In this document: one piece after another, positions 1 to 6,419 of the stretch
Layout of the letters: every line of letters starts with the position of its first letter
Numbering within the stretch: the stretch's first letter is position 1
DNA from: DASUSH01 sp050996575
GTDB lineage: Bacteria > Actinomycetota > Thermoleophilia > Solirubrobacterales > 70-9
Reading direction: 5' to 3'
NCBI GenBank assembly: GCA_050996575.1
Contig: JBPCRS010000151.1
Coordinates: 1-12,653 of the forward strand
DNA: 12,653 nucleotides
Notes under the pieces: model-generated
The model's database searches: none
Told to the model about the DNA's origin: nothing
The model's input: the letters and a program-made list of their open reading frames with translations, nothing else
Made by a program: the position numbers and the translations under genes

Positions 1-829
1 GGCCCGCGGCGCAGATCGCGTCGACCGGGTTGTAGGGGTCCTTGCGGCCGTCGCCGTTGGCGTCGACGCCGTAGGCCTCCCAGGTCGAGGGCAGGAACTG
101 CATCCAACCGATCGCGCCGGCGGTCGAGGTGACGCCGGCGAGCTGGCCGAAATGAGTCTCGATCCGGTTGATCGAAGCGAGCACCTGCCAGGGGATCCCG
201 TACTGGGTTCCGCAGGCCTGGTAGATCGGCAGCAGGAAGGGCGGTATAGAGAAGGAGTCGATGACCTCGTTCGAGATCCCGATCGGGGCCGGGGCGAAGT
301 CGGCGACGCTCAGCGTCGGGTTGGCGCCGGTCGGACTGCCGTCGGGATTTCGGATCGCCGCCGGCTCGAGCTTGTCGCGCTCGCCGGCGCCGGAAGGCTT
401 GTCCTTTCCGCCGGGCCCTTTGACGCCGCCGGTCTCGCCGTCTCCGCCCTTGCCGCCGTCGCCGTCGAGGTCGGGGCGGTCGAGGTCGGGGCGGTCGGGG
501 TTCTCAGGGTCAGGCTCAGGTTCAGGGTCGGGCGTCGTGGTCGTCGTGCCGTCGGGCGTTGCGGCGGCATTGACCTCGTCCGCGTCGAGCGGGCCCTCGC
601 AGCCGGGGTCCGCCAGATCAGCGACGCCGTCGGCGTCATCGTCGCTCAGGTTGGAGCAGGCAGGAAGGTTGCCACCGACCGGAGCGAGCTCCTGCCCGCC
701 GGGCAGATCGACGGAAACGCCGCTCTGTCCGCTCTGCAGGAGGTTCCCGTTCTGGGCGCCAGCAACCGCGGCTACGAGGACGAGCCCGAAGGCCGCCAGT
801 GCGAGTATCAGTGCAAGTCTGTTTCTCAA
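1..829 (-). CDS. Secreted lytic murein transglycosylase (3' end beyond window)
   Basis: Probably cleaves the glycan strands of peptidoglycan outside the membrane. The frame is open from TTG at 829 to the left edge (276 codons), so the C-terminus is missing. Residues 1-26 look like a signal peptide (MRNRLALILALAAFGLVLVA, then AVAGAQ). Residues about 58-82 hold a Cys-bounded acidic segment (CSNLSDDDADGVADLADPGC) like short calcium-binding repeats. A Pro/Asp/Glu/Gly-rich linker follows to about residue 185. The catalytic domain starts near residue 200, with the Glu motif RIETHFG (E224), then GWMQFLPSTW and DANGDGRKDPYNPVDAI, typical of the MltB/SLT_2 type. TTG 829 is preferred because GGAG lies 5 nt upstream and the signal peptide starts there. 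The domain call is firm; the exact start is less so. No neighbour is co-oriented. Confidence 0.88.
   Translation of the reverse strand, partial: MRNRLALILALAAFGLVLVAAVAGAQNGNLLQSGQSGVSVDLPGGQELAPVGGNLPACSNLSDDDADGVADLADPGCEGPLDADEVNAAATPDGTTTTTPDPEPEPDPENPDRPDLDRPDLDGDGGKGGDGETGGVKGPGGKDKPSGAGERDKLEPAAIRNPDGSPTGANPTLSVADFAPAPIGISNEVIDSFSIPPFLLPIYQACGTQYGIPWQVLASINRIETHFGQLAGVTSTAGAIGWMQFLPSTWEAYGVDANGDGRKDPYNPVDAICAAG
464..500. repeat. 15-bp tandem repeat inside transglycosylase linker
   Basis: The 15-mer GTCGAGGTCGGGGCG occurs at 464-478 and 479-493, and a partial third copy ends at 500. On the coding (minus) strand it encodes repeats of Asp-Leu-Asp-Arg-Pro in the low-complexity linker between the signal peptide region and the catalytic domain. 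In-frame units allow length variation between strains without breaking the gene. Confidence 0.75.
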
Positions 830-896
830 CCGTTCTCCAACCCTGGCCCCGGAGAACCGGTGGCCGCCCCCGGAGCGGGTCGACGGCCCCCACCGG
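827..896 (-). promoter_or_regulatory. Structured leader with RBS-sequestering hairpin
   Basis: On the transcript of the transglycosylase gene, GTTCTCC (857-851) can pair with GGAGAAC (838-832), which contains the GGAG Shine-Dalgarno just before the TTG start. Upstream, CCGGTGG (896-890) can pair with CCACCGG (863-857); the two helices abut and share one base at 857. A further hairpin, GCGACG/CGTTGC with a GTTCAA loop, lies near 950-933. These complementarities are seen directly; control of translation is inference. I found no match to the c-di-AMP (ydaO) riboswitch core that often precedes actinobacterial cell-wall hydrolases. Confidence 0.4.
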
Positions 897-1090
897 AGAC
901 AGGCGAAACGCTACTGGGTGGCTGTTTTCTTTGCAACGTTGAACCGTCGCTATGCATGTCTCTCCCGCAACCCGCCACGAAACCTACTCGAAGCAGGCGG
1001 ACTGAGGCGCAGGTCGTCGACCACTTAACGCGTTCTTCATCGGCAGGATTACGGCGCTGCTCAAGCGTGGGCGGTAGGCTGCCGGGCCGC

Positions 1091-1423
1091 ATGGGAGAAG
1101 ATGACGACAAGGGGCTGCGGGACAAGATCTCCTCCGGCGGCGAAGAGGCGATCGGCAACATCGCCCAGGCGCTGCTCGAAAACCCGGTCTTCAACTCGGC
1201 CCTGGCGACCGCGCTCGGGGCCGGCGAGAAAGCCGTCCAGGCCCAGCGATCGGCGATGGGCGCGCTCAACCTTCCCGCCGCCACAGACGTCGAACGGCTC
1301 GAGCGCCGCGTGCGCTCGGTCTCCGAGCGGGTCGAGGCGATCGAGGACCGGATCGATGAGATCGCCCGCGACGTATCGCTGTTGCGCAAGCAGTCGAACG
1401 GTGCCGGGCCCGTTTCGAATTAG
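1091..1423 (+). CDS. Small phasin-like coiled-coil protein
   Basis: A 110-residue protein of unproven function. The N-terminal third is charged, then comes a mildly hydrophobic amphipathic stretch (NIAQALLENPVFNSALATAL, residues about 22-41). A Leu-Pro-Ala hinge follows, then a heptad-like coiled coil (DVERLERRVRSVSERVEAIE, about 63-82, continuing to about 100). Amphipathic segment, hinge and C-terminal zipper is the layout of polyhydroxyalkanoate granule proteins (phasins). No PHA synthase is in the window, so this is a resemblance in architecture, not a proven role. The start is uncertain: ATG 1091 has no clear Shine-Dalgarno, but a TANNNT box (TAGGCT, 1075-1080) lies 10 nt upstream; GTG 1067 is in frame. 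The stop overlaps the stop of the convergent phosphorylase gene. A similar protein is encoded at 2131-2475. Confidence 0.7.
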   Translation: MGEDDDKGLRDKISSGGEEAIGNIAQALLENPVFNSALATALGAGEKAVQAQRSAMGALNLPAATDVERLERRVRSVSERVEAIEDRIDEIARDVSLLRKQSNGAGPVSN

Positions 1424-2103
1424 CACGCTTCGGCGAGCGCCCGCCCAGCCGCTCGCCCCATCTCGAGCTCTGCATCGGCCAGTCGCTCCTCGGTGATCCG
1501 CTCGCCGCCGGCCGCGACCACCGTGAGCAGGCAGGCGGCGCCGACGCCGATCTCGGCGCCGAGGGTGAACAGCGTGGCCGTCTCCATCTCGACCGCGGCG
1601 GCGCCGTCGAGCTTTAAGTGATCGAGCGCGGTTCCCTCGCGACCGTAGAAGAGATCGGTCGTGGCGACGACTACAGCCGCCGCCGTTGGAACCTGCGCGG
1701 CGAGAGCGTTCGAAAGCGAGGCGTCAGGGGCAGCCCTTGCGCCTGCGCCGAGCGCGCGGCTCGCGCCGTCGGCGGCGATCGCCTCGGTGACGATCACGAT
1801 CTGGCCGAGGCCGAGATCGTCGCCGGTCGCGGCACATGTGCCGACCCGGATCGCCCGCCTGACGCCCAGCTCGGCGAGCTCGGTGAGGACGATCGCGGCG
1901 CTAGGGCCGCCGATCCCAGTCGACTGGATCGTCAGCTCGCGCCCTTCGGCGGTCTCGCCGTGGTAACCCCAGAGGCCGCGATGGTGGTTCGACATCATCG
2001 GCTTGACCAGTAAATCCTGGGCGAGTGCGAGCGCCCGGCCGGGGTCTCCAGGGAGAAGGGCGTCGGCCGCGATCGGCGCGGTGGGGCGGAGGTGGATGCT
2101 CAC
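1420..2103 (-). CDS. Nucleoside phosphorylase, PNP/UDP family
   Basis: This 227-residue protein has the fold motifs of the phosphate-dependent nucleoside phosphorylase superfamily, which releases a free base and (deoxy)ribose-1-phosphate for salvage. Seen are LLPGDPGRA (residues 16-24), a glycine-rich GIGGPSAA (63-70), AIRVGTC phosphate-site strand (84-90) and VEMETATLF (171-179), whose E172-M173-E174 would contact the ribose. The Asp that acts as general acid in DeoD-type purine enzymes (in TVSDH) is not present; the equivalent strand reads TVVAAGG. Substrate is therefore open between uridine-type and unusual purine specificity. GTG 2103 gives the expected N-terminus. It has no Shine-Dalgarno, but TATCCT at 2119-2114 is placed for a nearly leaderless transcript. 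It stands alone on its strand. Confidence 0.88.
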   Translation of the reverse strand: MSIHLRPTAPIAADALLPGDPGRALALAQDLLVKPMMSNHHRGLWGYHGETAEGRELTIQSTGIGGPSAAIVLTELAELGVRRAIRVGTCAATGDDLGLGQIVIVTEAIAADGASRALGAGARAAPDASLSNALAAQVPTAAAVVVATTDLFYGREGTALDHLKLDGAAAVEMETATLFTLGAEIGVGAACLLTVVAAGGERITEERLADAELEMGRAAGRALAEAC

Positions 2104-2113
2104 GAGATCGGCG

Positions 2114-2123
2114 AGGATAAGCT
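2114..2123. promoter_or_regulatory. Overlapping divergent -10 boxes
   Basis: Only 27 bp separate the divergent starts at 2103 (minus) and 2131 (plus). Within them TAAGCT (2118-2123, plus) sits 7 nt before the ATG, and TATCCT (2119-2114, minus) sits 10 nt before the GTG; the boxes overlap by two bases. Neither start has a Shine-Dalgarno at normal spacing. This fits leaderless or nearly leaderless transcripts. TANNNT is a short motif, so the call rests on its position. Confidence 0.35.
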
Positions 2124-2130
2124 TCGCCGG

Positions 2131-2475
2131 ATGACCGAGGGCGAGCAGAAAGCCGATGCCGGCAGCGTCTCCGACGGCTTGCGGCCCGCCGTCGAGCGCA
2201 CACTGAGCGCGACGGCCGGGACCGCGGCCGAGACCGCCGAGCGCGCCCAGGAACTTCTCGACGAGGTCGCCAAGCGCGGGATCGAGGCTCGCGACGAGGT
2301 CTCGAGGCGGGGCCAGCGCACCCGCGAGGGGCTGGCGAAGATCCGTTTCGCCTCCGCCGACGAGGTCAACGAGCTCAATCAGCGGCTTCAGGCCATGGAC
2401 GAGCGCCTGGCCGCGATCGAGTCCGCCCTGACGGCATTGTCAGCGAATAACCCTAAGTCTAAACTTCAAGGTTAG
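2131..2475 (+). CDS. Phasin-like coiled-coil protein, first gene of lipid operon
   Basis: A 114-residue, alanine- and glutamate-rich, almost wholly helical protein. Residues about 15-75 form an amphipathic, apolipoprotein-like region (AETAERAQELLDEVAKRG). A short KIRFASAD hinge follows, then a C-terminal zipper (EVNELNQRLQAMDERLAAIE). The order matches phasins and the neighbour at 1091-1423. A lipid-surface or granule-coating role is inference; no enzyme motif is visible. ATG 2131 is chosen because a TANNNT box lies 7 nt upstream. The in-frame ATG at 2092 would overlap the divergent phosphorylase start. The stop is 2 nt before the epimerase start, so the two are almost certainly co-transcribed. 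Confidence 0.7.
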   Translation: MTEGEQKADAGSVSDGLRPAVERTLSATAGTAAETAERAQELLDEVAKRGIEARDEVSRRGQRTREGLAKIRFASADEVNELNQRLQAMDERLAAIESALTALSANNPKSKLQG

Positions 2476-2477
2476 AC

Positions 2478-3488
2478 ATGGCCGGCCGCCGCATCCTGAT
2501 CACGGGAATCGCCGATCACTGGGCGACCGAGCTGGCGCGGCGGCTCGAGCGCGACCCCACGGTCGAGTTTATCGCCGGCGTCGACTCCGAGCCCCCCGCC
2601 GGCGACCTCGATCGGACCGAGTACATCGAGGCCGACCTGCGCAGCCCGCTGCTCAATCGGCTGCTGCCGGCGACCGAGCCCGACACCGTGGTCCACTGCG
2701 GGATCCTCTGGTACCCGGCACCGGGCAAGCCTGCGCGGGCGCTCCATGACATCAACGTGATCGGCTCGCTGCAACTGCTTGCCGCCTGCGAGAAGGCACC
2801 TACGGTCGAGCGTGTGATCGTTCGCGGCTCGGCCGCGATCTACGGCTGCGAGGGTGCCTCACCGTCGTTCTTCACCGAGGACATGGCCCGCAAGTTTCCG
2901 CTTCGCACCCGCTTCCAGCGCGACATCTCCGAGCTCGAGAACTACTTCGAGACCTTCTCGCGCCGCCGCGCCGACGTCATCTGCACGATGCTCCGCTTCC
3001 AGCCCGAGATCGGCCCCGGGCTTGACAACCCGCTCTCGCGCTACCTCTCATTGCCCGCCGTGCCGGTCCAGCTCGGCTACGACCCGCGCCTTCAACTCGT
3101 TCACGCCGAGGACGCGACCGGAGCCCTGCTTGCGGCGACGATGAAAAGCGTTCGCGGCCCGGTCAACGTCGCACCGTCGGGTTCGATCTCGCTGACCAGG
3201 CTGCTGCGACTCGCGGGTCGGCCACAGATACCAATCCCGACCGCGGTCTTCGGGCCGGCGCTCTCGCGGCTCGGCCGGCGCTCGCTCGGCGCCGGAGAGG
3301 TCTACAACGACGCGCTTCGCCTGCTCCGCTACGGCCGCGGCGTCGACAACACCCGGCTGCGCGAGGAGATCGGCTACGAGTTCCGCTACGACGCTGTCGC
3401 CGGGGCGAAGGACTTCGCCGAGAAAACGCGGGGGCGGAGCGTCGTCCCACTGCCCGGACTCGGCTCGCTCACCCGACGCTTTGCTTAG
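2478..3488 (+). CDS. NAD-dependent epimerase/dehydratase-like protein (Rv0501-type)
   Basis: A 336-residue extended-SDR protein. The Rossmann start is RRILITGIADHWATELARRL (residues 4-23), D36 ends the second strand, and DTVVHCGILW, NVIGSLQLLAACE and RGSAAIYG follow the order of UDP-sugar epimerases. The second half (LSRYLSLPAVPVQLG, RLQLVHAEDATGAL) resembles, from memory, mycobacterial Rv0501/GalE2. Two catalytic signatures are degenerate: the TGxxGxxG loop reads TGIADHWA, with Asp and Ala replacing the second and third Gly, and the YxxxK site reads FQRDI. Sugar epimerase activity is thus doubtful; a sugar- or lipid-related role is inferred from the adjacent acyltransferase, as in the Rv0501-Rv0502 pair. 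AAGG (2468-2471) lies 6 nt before the ATG. Confidence 0.85.
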   Translation: MAGRRILITGIADHWATELARRLERDPTVEFIAGVDSEPPAGDLDRTEYIEADLRSPLLNRLLPATEPDTVVHCGILWYPAPGKPARALHDINVIGSLQLLAACEKAPTVERVIVRGSAAIYGCEGASPSFFTEDMARKFPLRTRFQRDISELENYFETFSRRRADVICTMLRFQPEIGPGLDNPLSRYLSLPAVPVQLGYDPRLQLVHAEDATGALLAATMKSVRGPVNVAPSGSISLTRLLRLAGRPQIPIPTAVFGPALSRLGRRSLGAGEVYNDALRLLRYGRGVDNTRLREEIGYEFRYDAVAGAKDFAEKTRGRSVVPLPGLGSLTRRFA

Positions 3489-3515
3489 ATGGCCGACCCC
3501 ACGACCAACTCATGA
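3489..3515 (+). other. Eight-codon minicistron linking two operon genes
   Basis: Directly after the epimerase TAG (3486-3488) an ATG opens a frame reading MADPTTNS. Its TGA (3513-3515) overlaps the acyltransferase ATG at 3512 as ATGA. No Shine-Dalgarno precedes ATG 3512. Terminating ribosomes could restart at 3489 and again at 3512, coupling translation. The frame is seen; use as a coupling device is inference, and it may be chance. Confidence 0.25.
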
Positions 3516-4465
3516 CCACCGCCCCCGACACCGCCACCGCCGAGGCGATCGCCGGTTTCCTACGCAGTCTCAGCGGCGGGATCGGCTCCGGGCTCGGACC
3601 GGGAGCGGCCGCCGAGCGTGCCGCCGCCGGGCTGCCGGGTGGCCTGCGCAACGCGGTCGAGCGTGCCGTGCGGAGGATGCGCGGCGACTACGACGAGGAC
3701 GAATGGGGCTTCGACGAGGAGTTCGCCGAGGCGGTCTTCCCGTTCTTCGAGTTCCTCTACAACCAGTGGTGGCGGGTCGAGGCAAACGGCCTCGCCAACG
3801 TGCCCTCCCACGGCCGCGCGATGATCGTCTCAAACCACGCCGGCGCGATCTTCCCCTTCGACGCCTCGATGATCACCGGGGCGATCATGAAGGAGCATGC
3901 GCTGCCGCGCTGGCCCAAGTTCATGGTCCTCAACTGGGCCTTCGTCCTGCCCTTTCTCTCTGCATTCATGCGCCGCGTCGGCGGCATGCCGGCGAGCCCG
4001 CACAACGCTTCGCGTGCGCTCGAGCAGGACAATCTGGTGATGGTCTTTCCCGAGGGCGTCAAAGGGACCGGCAAGCCGTTCTCCGAGCGCTACCGCCTGC
4101 AGCGCTTCGGCCGCGGCGGCTTCGTCGAGGTCGCGCTACGGGCGCGGGCGCCGATCGTCCCCGTCGCCGTCGTCGGCTCCGAGGAGATCTATCCGATGAT
4201 CGGCAACAGCCGGACGCTCGCCGGCATCGTCGGAGCGCCGTTCGCGCCGATCACCCCGACCTTCCCCTGGCTCGGCCCGCTCGGGTTGATCCCGCTGCCC
4301 TCGAAGTGGCGGATCGAGTTCTGTGAGCCGATCGACGTCTCCGATCATCCGGCCGACGCCGCGGACGACCGCCGGCTCGTCTTCGACCTCTCCGAGCAGG
4401 TCCGCGAGACGATTCAGGAAAAGATCTACGAGAACCTGGTCGCGCGCGGCTCGGCCTTTATCTAG
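3512..4465 (+). CDS. PlsC-type lysophospholipid/glycerol acyltransferase (Rv0502-type)
   Basis: A 317-residue enzyme likely to transfer acyl groups to a lysophospholipid or related glycerol or glycolipid acceptor at the inner membrane face. The N-terminal ~55 residues are Ala/Gly-rich and variable. A conserved lead-in (DEWGFDEEFAEAV, FLYNQWWRVEANGL) precedes the acyltransferase core. Block I is SNHAGAIFPFD with H109 and D117, spaced HX7D instead of the usual HX4D. Block III is VFPEGVKGTGKPF with E181, followed by RLQRFGRGGF, IVPVAVVGSEEIYP and ITPTFPWLGPLGLIPLPSKW. The last motifs match, from memory, mycobacterial Rv0502, encoded beside the Rv0501 epimerase. The same pairing here supports a shared envelope-lipid task. 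Translation is probably coupled to upstream genes because no Shine-Dalgarno precedes the ATG. Confidence 0.9.
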   Translation: MTTAPDTATAEAIAGFLRSLSGGIGSGLGPGAAAERAAAGLPGGLRNAVERAVRRMRGDYDEDEWGFDEEFAEAVFPFFEFLYNQWWRVEANGLANVPSHGRAMIVSNHAGAIFPFDASMITGAIMKEHALPRWPKFMVLNWAFVLPFLSAFMRRVGGMPASPHNASRALEQDNLVMVFPEGVKGTGKPFSERYRLQRFGRGGFVEVALRARAPIVPVAVVGSEEIYPMIGNSRTLAGIVGAPFAPITPTFPWLGPLGLIPLPSKWRIEFCEPIDVSDHPADAADDRRLVFDLSEQVRETIQEKIYENLVARGSAFI

Positions 4466-4482
4466 AGCGAGAGCGAGGGGTT

Positions 4483-6393
4483 ATGGACGACAACGCAAAG
4501 GCAAAGGACGCAACCGAGGCGACGAAGCGGGTGCTGGCAGAGGCCGCATCCGGCCTGCCCGGCGAGAACGACGACGCGGCGAACGCGGCGCGCGGGTTCG
4601 TCGCCGGCCCCGACAGCCTGGTGATTCGCGATCGCGACGACCGGGTCGTCTGGGACATGGACGCCTACGCCTTCCTCGCCGACGGGGGCGAAGTACCCGA
4701 CACCGTTCACCCGAGCCTCTGGCGCCACATCCGGATCGACACCCGCCCCGGCCTCTACGAGGTCGGCGAGGGGATCTACCAAGTCCGCGGCTACGACGTC
4801 TCGAACATGACCCTCGTCGAGGGCGAGAAGGGCGTCGTCGTGATCGACCCGCTGATCTCGGTCGAGTGCTCGCAGGCGGCGCTCGAGCTCTACCGCTCTG
4901 AGCGCGGCGAGCGGCCGGTCACCGCGGTCCTCTACTCGCACAGCCACGCCGACCACTTTGGCGGAGCGCGCGGCGTCGTCGACCAGGACGAAGTCGAAGC
5001 GGGCAAGGTCATCGTCTGGGCGCCCGAGCACTTCCTCGCCGAGGCGGTCTCGGAGAACGTCCTTGCCGGCAACGCGATGGTCCGCCGCGGCGGCTTCATG
5101 TTCGGCAACTTCCTCGGCCGCGGCCCGCGCGGCCAACTCGGCGCCGGGATCGGTTGGACCAGCTCCGATGGCCATGTCTCGCTGATCCCGCCGACCGAGG
5201 AGATCCACCAGACCGGGCAAAGCGAGACTATCGACGGCGTCCGCTTCGTCTTCCAGCTCGTCCCCGAGACCGAGGCGCCGGCGGAGATGAACTTCCACCT
5301 GCCCGATCGCGGCGCCCTCTACATCGCCGAGATCGCGACCCACTCGTTCCACAACGTGCTCACCCTGCGCGGCGCCCAGGTTCGCGACGCGCTCGGCTGG
5401 TCGAAGTACCTGAACGAGGCGATCGAGCTGTTCGCCGCCGAGTCCGACGTCGTCTTCCACGGCCATCATTGGCCGACCTGGGGGCGCGAGCAGCTCGCCG
5501 AGATGCTGCGCGCCCACCGCGACCTCTACCGCTACACCCACGACCAGACTCTGCGGCTGATGAACAAAGGACTGACCCCGACCGAGATCGCCGCCGAAGT
5601 CGAGCTGCCGGCGACGCTCGCCGAGACCTGGTCGTGCCGCGGCTACTACGGCACCGTCAGCCACAACGTCCGCGCCGTCTATCAGCGCTACCTCGGCTAC
5701 TTCGACGGTAGGCCCTCGAGCCTCGACCCGTTGCCGCCGGTCGAGTCCGGCCGCCGCTACGTCGAGCTCGCGGGCGGGCCCGAGCAGATGCTGGCGAGCG
5801 CGTGCGCGGCCTTCGAGGGCGGCGAGTACCGCTGGGCGGCGGAGCTCGCCGGCCACCTCGTCTTCGCCGATCCCGAGAACACCGAGGCGCGCGAGCTCGA
5901 GGCCGACGCGCTCGAGCAGATGGGCTATCAGTCCGAGAGCGCGATCTGGCGCAACTACCTGCTCGCCGGCGCGCTCGAGCTTCGCGACGGCGTGCAGGAG
6001 ACCCGCGACACGATGGCGGCGGGCGGCGATGTCGCCCGCTCGCTGCCGGTCGACATGGTCTTCGACGCGATGGGCTCGCGGCTCGACGGACCGCGAGCGG
6101 CGCAGACGCGGATCGTCGTCAACTGGGACTTCGGCGACATTGGCGAGCAGTGGGTGATGACGATCGAGAACGGCGCCCTGAACACGGTCAGCGGCCGGCT
6201 CGCCGACGATGCCGACGCGACGATCGAGCTCACCCGCGGCGCGCTCAACAAGCTGATCATGGGCGGTCCCGAGGCTGCCGGCGAGGAGTTCGCCGCCGGC
6301 CGGATCAAGGTCTCCGGCGACGGCGAGAAGCTCGGCGAGCTGCTCGGCCTGTTCGAGCCGCCCGATCCTGGCTTTGACGTGGTCGCTCCGTAA
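4483..6393 (+). CDS. Alkyl sulfatase, MBL fold with C-terminal SCP2 domain
   Basis: A 636-residue protein of the SdsA1/BDS1 alkylsulfatase family, close to the usual family length. It should hydrolyse sulfate esters of alkyl chains (SDS-like surfactants or natural sulfolipids) with a dinuclear zinc site. Seen are YQVRGYDVSNMTLVEGEKG (residues ~100-118), the zinc motif HSHADH (H153, H155, D157, H158), EAPAEMNFHLP (E268), ALYIAEIATHSFHN (E283) and FHGHHWPTWG (H326-H329). A helical dimerisation region lies at about 345-500, and an SCP2-like lipid-binding domain at about 510-630 (WVMTIENGALN, IELTRGALNKLI). No signal peptide is visible, so it appears cytosolic. A purine-rich Shine-Dalgarno (GAGCGAGGGG, 4471-4480) precedes the ATG, 17 nt after the acyltransferase stop, which supports co-transcription. 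The native substrate is unknown. Confidence 0.92.
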   Translation: MDDNAKAKDATEATKRVLAEAASGLPGENDDAANAARGFVAGPDSLVIRDRDDRVVWDMDAYAFLADGGEVPDTVHPSLWRHIRIDTRPGLYEVGEGIYQVRGYDVSNMTLVEGEKGVVVIDPLISVECSQAALELYRSERGERPVTAVLYSHSHADHFGGARGVVDQDEVEAGKVIVWAPEHFLAEAVSENVLAGNAMVRRGGFMFGNFLGRGPRGQLGAGIGWTSSDGHVSLIPPTEEIHQTGQSETIDGVRFVFQLVPETEAPAEMNFHLPDRGALYIAEIATHSFHNVLTLRGAQVRDALGWSKYLNEAIELFAAESDVVFHGHHWPTWGREQLAEMLRAHRDLYRYTHDQTLRLMNKGLTPTEIAAEVELPATLAETWSCRGYYGTVSHNVRAVYQRYLGYFDGRPSSLDPLPPVESGRRYVELAGGPEQMLASACAAFEGGEYRWAAELAGHLVFADPENTEARELEADALEQMGYQSESAIWRNYLLAGALELRDGVQETRDTMAAGGDVARSLPVDMVFDAMGSRLDGPRAAQTRIVVNWDFGDIGEQWVMTIENGALNTVSGRLADDADATIELTRGALNKLIMGGPEAAGEEFAAGRIKVSGDGEKLGELLGLFEPPDPGFDVVAP

Positions 6394-6407
6394 CGCGACA
6401 CCATTGG

Positions 6408-6413
6408 TAGCTT
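6408..6413 (+). promoter_or_regulatory. Candidate -10 box for MauE-like gene
   Basis: TAGCTT lies 6 nt before ATG 6420, the spacing expected if transcription starts at the start codon. No convincing -35 is seen and GGGA directly abuts the ATG, so read-through from the upstream operon is equally possible. The start codon also sits in a small CCATT/AATGG inverted repeat (6401-6405 / 6419-6423). Confidence 0.25.
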
Positions 6414-6419
6414 TCGGGA

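Noticed and set aside
830..960. c-di-AMP (ydaO) riboswitch before the transglycosylase
   Set aside because: I looked for the conserved CAGCUAACCUCGUAGGCG-like 3' core and the GGGGGACCC segment; neither is present.
152..1090. Long plus-strand frame continuous with the phasin-like gene
   Set aside because: It runs antisense to the transglycosylase and its leader and reads as low-complexity Arg/Gly/Val; only the last 110 codons from ATG 1091 look like a protein.
4462..5856. 464-codon minus-strand frame opposite the alkyl sulfatase
   Set aside because: Its Asp/Val/Ala-rich composition is the expected mirror of a high-GC gene; the plus strand carries clear zinc and SCP2 motifs.
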